A stretch of DNA of 50,696 nucleotides from an uncultured bacterium (GTDB lineage: Bacteria; Verrucomicrobiota; Kiritimatiellia; CAIVKH01). The notes under the pieces were generated by a model, which was not told the DNA's origin, made no database searches, and worked only from the letters and a program-made list of their open reading frames with translations. How positions within the stretch are numbered: the first letter of the stretch is position 1; each line of letters opens with the position of its first letter. Made by a program: the position numbers and the translations under genes. The DNA is taken from positions 1 to 50,696 of the forward strand of contig CALGMT010000044.1 of assembly GCA_937958885.1 (NCBI GenBank), read 5' to 3'. Positions 15,597 to 23,701 of this stretch are shown one piece after another.

Positions 15597-16118
15597 ATGA
15601 AGCGAGTTGTATTTGGCATGGCAGCGGCCGTCGCATTGGCGTGTTCTCCGGCGGCATGGGCCGTAAAGGAGGGCGATTCCGCGCCGCCATTCACGGCGAA
15701 ATCCACGGGAGGGTCCGACGTGAGCCTCTCGGATTTTTCGGGGTCTTGGCTGGTGCTGTATTTCTATCCCAAGTCGTTCACCCCAGGCTGCACCGCTCAA
15801 GGCTGTTCGCTGCGGGACGGCTTCGGTCCGATCACGGAGGCCGGCGCGAAAATCCTCGGCGTGAGTGTGGATAAATTGGAAACGCAAAACCGGTTCAAGG
15901 CCGAACATCGATTGCCGTTCGACCTGCTGGCCGATGAAGACGCGGCTGTCTCGCGCGCGTATGGCGTGAGCACGCTGATGGGACGGATGGCGCGCCGTGT
16001 GACCTTCATTATCTCGCCAGAGGGGCGTATCGCCCGGGTGATGGAGGACATTCGCACCGGCTCACACGACGCACAGGTTCTCGATGCGCTGCGCGAATTG
16101 CAGTCCGCGGCGATGTAG
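15597..16118 (+). CDS. bcp: exported peroxiredoxin (BCP/PrxQ type)
   Basis: Thiol peroxidase reducing H2O2 and organic peroxides. A signal peptide (MKRVVFGMAAAVALAC ... AAWA) precedes a PrxQ-type core: LYFYPKSFTPGCTAQGC with peroxidatic Cys65 and likely resolving Cys70 five residues later, then FDLLADEDAAVSRAYGV. Length is 173 residues. Most BCPs are cytoplasmic, so the export signal is worth noting; it would act in the periplasm. GGAAGGAG lies 8 nt before the ATG. A hairpin terminator follows, so it ends the transcript begun by the GltD-like gene. Confidence 0.92.
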   Translation: MKRVVFGMAAAVALACSPAAWAVKEGDSAPPFTAKSTGGSDVSLSDFSGSWLVLYFYPKSFTPGCTAQGCSLRDGFGPITEAGAKILGVSVDKLETQNRFKAEHRLPFDLLADEDAAVSRAYGVSTLMGRMARRVTFIISPEGRIARVMEDIRTGSHDAQVLDALRELQSAAM

Positions 16119-16170
16119 CGGGAAATACCGCGTTGCAGACGCCGAATCCATACCATACTGATTGACCACG

Positions 16171-16205
16171 ATCGAGGAGCGAGCGATTTCCGTTCGCTCC
16201 TCGAT
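16171..16205 (+). terminator. hairpin terminator after the peroxiredoxin
   Basis: ATCGAGGAGCGA (16171-16182) and TCGCTCCTCGAT (16194-16205) form a perfect 12-bp stem with an 11-nt loop. A modest T-rich tail (TCGTTTCGGGTT) follows. It begins 53 nt after the peroxiredoxin stop and before the acyltransferase gene. Confidence 0.6.
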
Positions 16206-16241
16206 TCGTTTCGGGTTAACATTTCAGTCCGAACTTGTTTA

Positions 16242-18113
16242 ATGCATGCGTTGGCCGGTATCAGCATGTCATCGCAAGAAAAATCCGAACATCTGATCCA
16301 GTTGCGGAATTTTTTTAAGAATCCGCTCCAGCGGAAGTTTTTCTCCGTCGTCGGCGGCGCAGTGGAGAAGGCTCTTGCGATCGATCGGATCAACCAAATC
16401 TACTATGCGGCGGCTACGCGCGGCGACGATCGGGATTTTCTGGATCGCGTGCTCGATGTGATGAATATCGAATTGGCGGTCGCGGAGGCCGACTTGGCTC
16501 GCATACCCGCAACGGGTCCGCTGGTCGTGGTGGCCAACCATCCCTTCGGCGGGATCGAGGGCATCATCTTGGGCGCGCTGTTGCGCTCGGTGCGTCCGGA
16601 CGTGAAGCTGATGGCGAATTTTCTCCTGAAGGCGGTGCCCGATTTGCACGAATCGATGATCTTCGTCGATCCGTTCGACCGGGAGGAGTCGGCGCGGGTC
16701 AATCTCAAGCCGCTGAAGGAGTCGGTTCGCTGGTTGAAGAGCGGCGGGGTGTTGGGGGTGTTTCCCGCGGGCGAGGTTTCGCACATCGATCTCCGTCGCG
16801 GCGGCATTCGCGATCCGGAGTGGAGCACGACGATTGCGCGGCTGATTCGGATGACCCAGTCGCCCGCGCTGCCCGTATTCTTTAAGGGGTCGAACAGCTT
16901 GATTTTCCAGGTGCTGGGCTTGGTGCATCCGCGCCTGCGCACCGGACTGTTGCCGCGCGAATTGGTCAACAAGAGCAACAAGGTGCTGGAGGTGCGTATT
17001 GGCGGGTTGATTCCGTTTAAACGGCTCTCGGAATTGAGCGACGATCGCGCGATGATGGATTACCTGCGAATGCGGACGTATCACCTGAGCCGCCGTCGCG
17101 ATGAAGAAAAGTCGCCGGTGCGACGCGCGATATTTCCGATTCGGATGGTGAAGCCGGAGAAGGTGGATATTGCGCCGCCCGTTGATCCGGGCTTGTTGAA
17201 GGCGGAGATCGAGCACCTGCCGCCGTCCCACCTGCTCATCGAGAGCGGTCCATTCGCGGTGTATTATTCCGACGCGGCGCGTGTGCCGCACTTGATGCGG
17301 GAGATCGGGCGGCTCCGCGAAGCGACCTTTCGCGGAGTCGGCGAGGGGACCGGGCAGGCGCTCGATCTGGATCGATTCGACGATTATTACATTCACGTGT
17401 TCGTCTGGAATCGCGCGAAGTCGGAGATTGTTGGGGCCTATCGCCTCGGCCATGCGGATGAAATCGTGCGCCGGCTGGGCGTGCGGGGGCTTTACACGAG
17501 CACGCTGTTCCGATATCGCCGTCGCCTGTTGCAGCGCATCGGACCGTCGTTGGAGATGGGGCGTTCGTTTGTGCGCGAGGAATATCAGCGGAGTTTTTCT
17601 GCTCTGTTGTTGTTATGGAAGGGGCTCGCGCACTATGTGGCGAGGAATCCGCGCTACAAAATCATGTTCGGGCCGGTGAGCGTGAATAACGACTACCAAT
17701 CGACGTCGCGCCAGCTCCTGGTCTCGTTCCTCAAGATAAACAATTTTCGCCCGGAGCTTGCGAAGTTGGTGAAAGCGCGCAAGCCGCTCCGCACGAATCC
17801 GCTGCACACATGGCACTTGAAGCGCCACCGCGCGGTGGTCAACGATCTCGATGAGATCGAGGCGCTGATCTCTGATCTCGAGACGGATCTCAAAGGCGTG
17901 CCGATCCTGTTGCGCCAGTATCTCCGCTTGGGCGGGCGGCTGATCGGGTTCAATATCGATCCGGCCTTCGGCTATTGCTTGGATGGGTTGATCCTGGTGG
18001 ACTTGACGGAGACGGATCCTGCCGTGCTCGTGAAATATATGGGGCGGGAGAACGCGGAGCGTTTTCTCGCCTTTCATGGAAAGTCCTTGCCGCCCACGGC
18101 GCCATCTGAATAG
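16242..18113 (+). CDS. two-domain acyltransferase (PlsC-like plus GNAT-like), OlsF-like
   Basis: Predicted membrane-associated lipid acyltransferase of 623 residues. Residues ~70-300 are a lysophospholipid acyltransferase domain with VANHPFGGIEG (His100, Glu106) and GVLGVFPAGEVS. Residues ~330-610 resemble the hemolysin/OlsB-type N-acyltransferase (ATFRGVGEGTGQALDLDRFDD, GAYRLGH, SLEMGRSFVREEYQ, YKIMFGPVSVNNDY). This order matches bifunctional OlsF enzymes, in which one domain N-acylates an amino acid and the other adds the second acyl chain to make ornithine- or glycine-type lipids. The substrate cannot be read from sequence. ATG 16266 is an alternative start; neither has a clear ribosome-binding site. 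It converges on hemY with a 9-nt gap. Confidence 0.88.
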   Translation: MHALAGISMSSQEKSEHLIQLRNFFKNPLQRKFFSVVGGAVEKALAIDRINQIYYAAATRGDDRDFLDRVLDVMNIELAVAEADLARIPATGPLVVVANHPFGGIEGIILGALLRSVRPDVKLMANFLLKAVPDLHESMIFVDPFDREESARVNLKPLKESVRWLKSGGVLGVFPAGEVSHIDLRRGGIRDPEWSTTIARLIRMTQSPALPVFFKGSNSLIFQVLGLVHPRLRTGLLPRELVNKSNKVLEVRIGGLIPFKRLSELSDDRAMMDYLRMRTYHLSRRRDEEKSPVRRAIFPIRMVKPEKVDIAPPVDPGLLKAEIEHLPPSHLLIESGPFAVYYSDAARVPHLMREIGRLREATFRGVGEGTGQALDLDRFDDYYIHVFVWNRAKSEIVGAYRLGHADEIVRRLGVRGLYTSTLFRYRRRLLQRIGPSLEMGRSFVREEYQRSFSALLLLWKGLAHYVARNPRYKIMFGPVSVNNDYQSTSRQLLVSFLKINNFRPELAKLVKARKPLRTNPLHTWHLKRHRAVVNDLDEIEALISDLETDLKGVPILLRQYLRLGGRLIGFNIDPAFGYCLDGLILVDLTETDPAVLVKYMGRENAERFLAFHGKSLPPTAPSE

Positions 18114-18122
18114 CGGCGAATT

Positions 18123-19529
18123 TTATCCGCTCAACACGTTTTCGACGGCCGAGCGAGCGCTTTGGATGCAGTCCGGAATGCCGACGCCCCGATACGAGCT
18201 GCCCGCGAGATGAAGGCCCGGTTGCGCGGAGGCCAGCGTCTCGATTCGCGCGACGCGATCGAGGTGCCCCACATCATACTGCGGATTCGCATCCGGCCAG
18301 CGATAGATGCGATGGAGCGTCGGGGCGGCGCGGATGCCGAACAGTTGGCGGAATTCGCGCCGCACGGTCTCAACGAGCACATCGTCCGGCGCAAACGCGC
18401 GTTCCTCGTCGCGGTAGCCGCCGACGAAAGCGCGCAACAAGGCGTGATCCGGCGGCGCGCGATGCGGAAACTTTGTGGAGGCCCAGGTCACGGCGATTAG
18501 CGCGCGGTTCTCAATGGCCGGAATCAAGACGCCGAATCCATCCAACGGCCGATCGGACGGGATATCCTGCATTCGATATGCGAGGCTGATCGTGGCGGTG
18601 CTGACAAACCGTATGGAGGCCAACTCGCGCGCGAGGTCGGGGGCTGCGTCGTCGAGGAGGTCGACGGACCGGTTGGCGGGCAGCGTGACGATGACCGCAT
18701 CGGACGGCCAACCGGCGCCTCGTTTGGGATACACATAGGGTCGTTGATCGATCCACCCGATGCGTTCGATTTCGGTTTGCAGGCGCAGGTCGCCTTCAAG
18801 GCGCTGAACGATGGCGTCCGCCAGCGATCCCATGCCGCCGCGCAGGGAGTTGAACAGGGCATGGCCGGCGGCGCGCGGTCCCGTTGCGGGATGCGGCGCA
18901 CGGCGTGCGGCGCGCGCCGCGCGGATCAGGCTGCCGTACTTTCGCTCCATGTCCTGCAAGCGAGGAAAGGTCGCCTTCAAGCTCAACCGCTCGGGATCGC
19001 TCACGAAAATACCGCCGAGCAAAGGGCCCGCGATTCGATCGAGGCACTCGCGTCCGAATCGCCGCCGGACAAACGCGGCGATCGATTCGTCGGAGTCGTC
19101 GCGCCGGGGCGGGATCACGAGATCGGCGGCCATCCGGAGTTTGCCCAGCGCCGAGAACAGCGGCGTGGCCAGAAAGGGCTTCGCCGCGGTCGGAATCGTC
19201 AAGCGAAAGCCGGCCGGGAACGGGATCAAGCGACCGTCGCGCAGCACGTACACCCGTTTCTCGATTTCGTTGGATGGGATCAACGCCTCCGAAAGTCCGA
19301 CATCGTGGCACAACTGGAGGGCGGCAGTTTTTTCGACGACAAACGAATCCGGTCCGGCCTCGATGGTGAACGCGCCCTCGCGCTCGGTGAGCAGCTTGCC
19401 GCCCCATCGCGCGCTCGCCTCCGCCAGCGTATAGCGAAGCGGGATGCTGCGCGCGGCCGCTTCGCGTTGGAGGTAGAACGCGGCGGCCAATCCGGTGATG
19501 CCGCCGCCGATGATGGTGACGTGCTTCAC
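18123..19529 (-). CDS. hemY: protoporphyrinogen/coproporphyrinogen oxidase
   Basis: FAD enzyme oxidising porphyrinogen to porphyrin. The 468-residue protein has the dinucleotide-binding IIGGGITGLAAAFYL, EASARWGGKLLTE, the FAD-side EAGPDSFVVEK, and the C-terminal GLHLAGSSYRGVGIPDCI typical of HemY. Because hemQ lies in the same operon, the enzyme probably acts on coproporphyrinogen III (the CgoX role) rather than protoporphyrinogen IX; this is inference from context. It is the last gene of hemL-hemQ-hemE-hemY, 30 nt after hemE. Confidence 0.93.
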   Translation of the reverse strand: MKHVTIIGGGITGLAAAFYLQREAAARSIPLRYTLAEASARWGGKLLTEREGAFTIEAGPDSFVVEKTAALQLCHDVGLSEALIPSNEIEKRVYVLRDGRLIPFPAGFRLTIPTAAKPFLATPLFSALGKLRMAADLVIPPRRDDSDESIAAFVRRRFGRECLDRIAGPLLGGIFVSDPERLSLKATFPRLQDMERKYGSLIRAARAARRAPHPATGPRAAGHALFNSLRGGMGSLADAIVQRLEGDLRLQTEIERIGWIDQRPYVYPKRGAGWPSDAVIVTLPANRSVDLLDDAAPDLARELASIRFVSTATISLAYRMQDIPSDRPLDGFGVLIPAIENRALIAVTWASTKFPHRAPPDHALLRAFVGGYRDEERAFAPDDVLVETVRREFRQLFGIRAAPTLHRIYRWPDANPQYDVGHLDRVARIETLASAQPGLHLAGSSYRGVGIPDCIQSARSAVENVLSG

Positions 19530-19559
19530 GGGGCGCGGCGGGCGATGCGCGCGCGTGGT

Positions 19560-20627
19560 TCAGGATCCGCGCGCAGTGTATTCATGGACATAATCGACGA
19601 GCAGGCGGACGTGTTCGACCGGCGTGTGTTCAAGGACGCCATGTCCGAGGTTGAAAATGTGGCCGGTGCGGCCATGCACGCTATCCAGAATGCGCCGTGT
19701 CTGCCGTCGAATTTCGTCGGGTGGCGCAAACAGGACCACCGGGTCGAGATTGCCCTGCACGGCAGCGGGACGCCCCAGGCTCCTCCACGCATCGGCAAGG
19801 TCCACGCGCCAATCGACGCCGACCACTTCGCAGCCGGCGTCGCGCAACAGATGCAGATAACCGCCGGTTCCGGTGCCGAAGTGGATGCGCGGCACAAGCC
19901 GATCTTGCACGGCGCGATCGAGGGCGATGCGCGAGTAGGGCAGCACGAAGCGCGCATAATCCGCTGGACTCAGAACGCCGGCCCAACTGTCGAACAATTG
20001 GATGGCGTCCGCGCCGGCGGCGACTTGCGCGGCGAGATAATCGCCGACGGCTTCCGCGAGTCGTGTCATCAACTCGGCCCACGCGCCGGGATCTGCGTAC
20101 ATGAAGGCGCGCGCCCGCGCGAAGTCGCGGGAGGATCCGCCTTCGATCGCGTAGCAGGCGAGAGTAAAGGGGGCGCCGGAGAAACCGATCAGGGGCCGCT
20201 TTCCGCCGAGCGCGCGCTTGGTGAGGCGGATCGCTTCAATGGTGAAGCCGATGTCCGCATCCGGAACGACCGGGCGCAATCGGTTGAGGTCGGACGGCGC
20301 CTCAATCGGATTGTGAATGACAGGGCCTTCCCCCTTGACGAACTCCAAATGGAAGCCCATCGGCTCCAGCAGCGTGAGGATATCCGCAAAGATGATCGCC
20401 GCATCGAGGTCGAATGCCTGCATCGGTTGCATCGTAATCTCGGCCGCGACCGCGGGGTCTTTGATCATGCGGAGGATGTTGCCGTGCTTCTCCTTGAGCG
20501 CGCGATATTCCGGCATGTAGCGCCCGGCCTGCCGCATCAGCCACACGGGCGTGTACGGCGCAGGCTCGCGGCGGCACGCGAGCAGAAACGGATGTTTGAC
20601 GGGCGGGTGGAGGTCGGATGCGCTCAT
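19560..20627 (-). CDS. hemE: uroporphyrinogen decarboxylase HemE
   Basis: Cytoplasmic enzyme that decarboxylates the four acetate side chains of uroporphyrinogen III to give coproporphyrinogen III. Family hallmarks are PVWLMRQAGRYMPEYRALK at the N-terminus, GFSGAPFTLACYAIEGGSS, and FDSWAGVLSPADYARFVLPY, followed by HFGTGTGGYLHLL. Length is 355 residues, as usual. Its ATG overlaps the hemQ stop by 4 nt, so translation is coupled. The product is the branch point to the coproporphyrin-dependent route represented by its neighbours. Confidence 0.96.
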   Translation of the reverse strand: MSASDLHPPVKHPFLLACRREPAPYTPVWLMRQAGRYMPEYRALKEKHGNILRMIKDPAVAAEITMQPMQAFDLDAAIIFADILTLLEPMGFHLEFVKGEGPVIHNPIEAPSDLNRLRPVVPDADIGFTIEAIRLTKRALGGKRPLIGFSGAPFTLACYAIEGGSSRDFARARAFMYADPGAWAELMTRLAEAVGDYLAAQVAAGADAIQLFDSWAGVLSPADYARFVLPYSRIALDRAVQDRLVPRIHFGTGTGGYLHLLRDAGCEVVGVDWRVDLADAWRSLGRPAAVQGNLDPVVLFAPPDEIRRQTRRILDSVHGRTGHIFNLGHGVLEHTPVEHVRLLVDYVHEYTARGS

Positions 20628-21376
20628 GAGGTGGCGGGGTCCATATAGAATCCGCCCGCGCGGCGCCAGATGGCGTGTCCCACGAAAAAGGGGCCCAACC
20701 GCTCCAGATATTCCGAGGTTTGTCGCGTCTTTCGCATCGCCTGCACCATTGCGGAGAGGGGGAACAATTCTTTTCCGATCAATCCGATGACGAAATCGTT
20801 GTCGTTCGCATCAATGCCGCGGCAGTCGAGCCGAATGTCGTTGCCGAATTCGCCCGCGCTGAATCGCGCGCCAAGCGTCCCGTGTTCGCTCAGGATATCG
20901 CGTTGTTCGGCGGGTGGAAGTTTCTCGAACGCGCCTTTGCGGCGCAGAGGGTACCATACATGCCACGGTGTTTCCGGCTGCGTGGCGCGTTGGATCGGGC
21001 GATTGAAAAGCACGTGAGGCAGGTCGGCCTCATAACCGATGGAATAGGTGCGGCCGAGCATCGTGAAGGCCGGCTTGAGTTTCAGGTCGGCGAACGGCGC
21101 GCGGCGGAGAAAGGCGCGCAGCTCGCCGACGAAAAACGCGGGCTGCTCATTCCACGTCAACAATCCGACTCCGTGCGGGTCGTTCACATCCCGATAGAGG
21201 GTGGCGGGGAACGCGGCGGATTCCAGCGCCGCAACCAGCGTTTCTTCGTCGCGCGCGCGGCCAAAGACCAGCAGTTGCATAAACAGGCGGCGATTCATGG
21301 AAATCACGCGGCCCGATGCATCGCGACCTTTCTCGGAGAGATCGGGAATACCGGTCGATTCGGTTTCGGTCTTCAT
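20624..21376 (-). CDS. hemQ: coproheme decarboxylase HemQ (chlorite dismutase family)
   Basis: Enzyme converting coproheme III to heme b with H2O2. The 250-residue protein has the chlorite-dismutase fold pattern: RRLFMQLLVFGRA, WYPLRRKGAFEKLPP with the expected catalytic Tyr, and QRDILSEHGTLGARF with a candidate proximal heme His. It closes with EYLERLGPFFVGHAIW. The motif WYPLRRK and the operon context favour HemQ over a true chlorite dismutase. ATG 21298 is an alternative, shorter start. It lies between hemL and hemE; ferrochelatase is not in the window. Confidence 0.9.
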   Translation of the reverse strand: MKTETESTGIPDLSEKGRDASGRVISMNRRLFMQLLVFGRARDEETLVAALESAAFPATLYRDVNDPHGVGLLTWNEQPAFFVGELRAFLRRAPFADLKLKPAFTMLGRTYSIGYEADLPHVLFNRPIQRATQPETPWHVWYPLRRKGAFEKLPPAEQRDILSEHGTLGARFSAGEFGNDIRLDCRGIDANDNDFVIGLIGKELFPLSAMVQAMRKTRQTSEYLERLGPFFVGHAIWRRAGGFYMDPATS

Positions 21377-21421
21377 GCGCTCAAGTGTACTGCACGCGCG
21401 CGACGTTCTCCACCGGAAGTG

Positions 21422-22687
21422 TCATGCAAACGCGGCGGCAAATGCCCGCGCGGTTTGTTCGAAAACCGCGTCGTCGTGCGCGGTGGAAAGAAAACTGACC
21501 TCGAACGGCGAGGGCGGCAGATACACGCGATGTTCCAGCAAGCGATGAAACATTCGGATATAGGCGTCTTTGTCCGTGTCCAGCACTTCGGCGAAATGGC
21601 GGGGCGGCTGATCGCAGAAGAAGAGGGAGAAGATGCTGCCGAGCGTCGGAATCTGGACGACCACGCCCGCTGCGCGCGCGGCGCTGGAAATGGCCTCAAC
21701 CAAACAGCGGGTGCGGGCCTCCAACTCGGCATACGGTGGGCGGCGTTTCAGCTCGCGCAGGACCGCCAACCCAGCAGCAATGGAAATAGGGTTTCCGCTC
21801 AGCGTGCCGGCTTGATAGACATCGCCAATTGGCGCGAGGCGCTCCATGATCTCCGCGCGTCCGCCGAGCGCGCCGACGGGCAGCCCGCCGCCGATAATCT
21901 TGCCCAGGCATGTGAGGTCGGGTCTTACGCCGCAGAGGGTTTGCCAACCACCGAAACAGAAGCGGAACCCGCTGATGACTTCGTCGAACACCAGCAACGC
22001 GCCGCACGCATCCGCCTGTGCGCGCAGAAATTCCAGAAAACCCGGTTCCGGTGCGATCAATCCGACGTTGGCGGCGACAGGTTCGACGATAATCGCGGCT
22101 AAATCGTGGCCGTACTCCTGCACCAGCGTCGATACGTCCTCGCGGTAGTTGTAGCGCGCGACGAGCGTATTCGCCGCGCACGGTTCCGGCACTCCGGCTG
22201 AAGAGGCGGCCGCGACGCCCGCCACCCCGCTGCCGGCTTTCACGAGCAGGCAATCCGCATGGCCGTGGTAGCAGCCGCTGAACTTCAGGATGCGCGTTCG
22301 ACCTGTGAATCCCCGGGCAACGCGGACGGCGGTCATGCACGCCTCCGTGCCCGAACTGACGAGGCGCACGCGCTCGATCGAGGGGAACGCGGATTTGATC
22401 AGCTCCGCCATCTCAATTTCGGCGCGCGTGGTGACCGCAAACGAGGTGCCCAACCGCGTTGCCCGCGCAATCGCCTCGACGACCACGTCTGGCGCGTGTC
22501 CAAAGATCAAGGGGCCGAACGAAAGACAGTAGTCAATCAGGACTTCTCCGTCTTCCGTTTCGATGTATGGTCCGTGTGCGCGCTTGGCGAATAACGGGTC
22601 GCGCCTGACCGAGCGAAATGCGCGAACGGGACTGTTGACGCCGCCCGGCATCGCGGCGAGCGCGCGTTCTTTTAGGGAGAGTTCCAT
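21422..22687 (-). CDS. hemL: glutamate-1-semialdehyde 2,1-aminomutase HemL
   Basis: PLP enzyme forming 5-aminolevulinate, the last step of the C5 route from glutamyl-tRNA. Motifs include PGGVNSPVRAFRSV at the start, VRLVSSGTEACMTAVRVAR, FSGCYHGHADCLLVKAGSG, LVFDEVISGFRF, and the PLP lysine in LGKIIGGGLPVGALGG. The 421-residue length is typical. First gene of the heme operon; 113 nt separate it from divergent folD, which must hold promoters for both. hemA (glutamyl-tRNA reductase) is not nearby. Confidence 0.96.
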   Translation of the reverse strand: MELSLKERALAAMPGGVNSPVRAFRSVRRDPLFAKRAHGPYIETEDGEVLIDYCLSFGPLIFGHAPDVVVEAIARATRLGTSFAVTTRAEIEMAELIKSAFPSIERVRLVSSGTEACMTAVRVARGFTGRTRILKFSGCYHGHADCLLVKAGSGVAGVAAASSAGVPEPCAANTLVARYNYREDVSTLVQEYGHDLAAIIVEPVAANVGLIAPEPGFLEFLRAQADACGALLVFDEVISGFRFCFGGWQTLCGVRPDLTCLGKIIGGGLPVGALGGRAEIMERLAPIGDVYQAGTLSGNPISIAAGLAVLRELKRRPPYAELEARTRCLVEAISSAARAAGVVVQIPTLGSIFSLFFCDQPPRHFAEVLDTDKDAYIRMFHRLLEHRVYLPPSPFEVSFLSTAHDDAVFEQTARAFAAAFA

Positions 22688-22800
22688 GCGCGTATCATGG
22701 CGACTGCGTGCGGTTTGGCGAAGAAAATAATTACGATTCGAGCGACGACCTTGAGGTCCCGCGCAAGAATAGATAGGCTCGCCGTTTTGAGGAGTTTCAA

Positions 22801-23697
22801 GTGACCGCTCGCATTCTGGATGGCAAGGCCATTGCCCAAGAGATACGTCAGGAATTGAAGGCCGAGGTGGATCAGCTGCGGACGCGCGGCATTGTGCCGG
22901 GTCTGGGGGTGCTGCTGGTGGGCGATCATCCCGCGTCCCGGTCGTACGTGACCGCGAAGGAAAAGGCGTGTGCGGAGACGGGCCTATTATCGCGCGAAGT
23001 ACATCTGCCTGCGAATACCGGCGCGGATGCGATTCTCGATCGTGTGGAGGCCTTCAACCGCGATCCGGCAATTCATGGGATTCTGGTTCAACTGCCACTA
23101 CCCGACGCATCGATTGAGCGCAAGATCCTGGAAACGGTCCACCCAGACAAGGATGTGGACGGATTTCATCCGGTGAATGTGGGGCGGCTCACCCTGGGGC
23201 TGCCCGCATATTGGCCCTGTACCCCGCATGGCGTGCTCCAGATGTTGAAGCGACGCGATATTCCCGTGGCGGGATCGCATGTGGTTGTGATCGGGCGCAG
23301 CAACATCGTGGGGCGTCCGCTATCGATTCTGCTTTCGATGAAACACCTGTTGGGCAATGCAACGGTGACCCTTTGCCATACCGGCTCGCGCGATATCGCG
23401 GGGCATACGCGGCGTGCGGATATTGTGGTGGCCGCGGCCGGGCGGCCGCATACGCTGACGGCCGATATGGTCCGGCCCGGCGCCGCGGTGATCGATGTGG
23501 GCGTCAACCGCGTGGAAGACCCGCGCCATCCGAAAGGCTATCGCCTCGTGGGCGACGCGGATTACGATGCGCTGCTGCCGATCGTCTCGGCGATTACCCC
23601 GGTGCCGGGCGGCGTGGGGCCCATGACCATTGCGATGTTGCTGTTCAACACCGTGCTGGCGGCAAAGCGGATGAACGGCCTGGTGCAGGAGTTCTGA
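22801..23697 (+). CDS. folD: methylenetetrahydrofolate dehydrogenase/cyclohydrolase FolD
   Basis: Bifunctional cytoplasmic enzyme that interconverts 5,10-methylene-, methenyl- and 10-formyl-tetrahydrofolate. The 298-residue protein has the catalytic Lys region SRSYVTAKEKACAETG, ILVQLPLP, PDKDVDGFHPVNVG, the NADP-binding VVVIGRSNIVGRPLS, and the C-terminal TPVPGGVGPMTIAMLL. GTG at 22801 is supported by GAGGAG 6 nt upstream. The LPS permease gene begins 4 nt after its stop, so the two are co-transcribed although functionally unrelated. Confidence 0.96.
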   Translation: MTARILDGKAIAQEIRQELKAEVDQLRTRGIVPGLGVLLVGDHPASRSYVTAKEKACAETGLLSREVHLPANTGADAILDRVEAFNRDPAIHGILVQLPLPDASIERKILETVHPDKDVDGFHPVNVGRLTLGLPAYWPCTPHGVLQMLKRRDIPVAGSHVVVIGRSNIVGRPLSILLSMKHLLGNATVTLCHTGSRDIAGHTRRADIVVAAAGRPHTLTADMVRPGAAVIDVGVNRVEDPRHPKGYRLVGDADYDALLPIVSAITPVPGGVGPMTIAMLLFNTVLAAKRMNGLVQEF

Positions 23698-23701
23698 AGC
23701 C

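Noticed and set aside
18744-20648. 634-codon open frame on the plus strand
   Set aside because: Antisense to hemY and hemE, which carry clear family motifs; composition is not protein-like.
20624-21376. Chlorite dismutase proper
   Set aside because: The WYPLRRK motif and the heme-operon context fit HemQ; nothing suggests chlorite metabolism.
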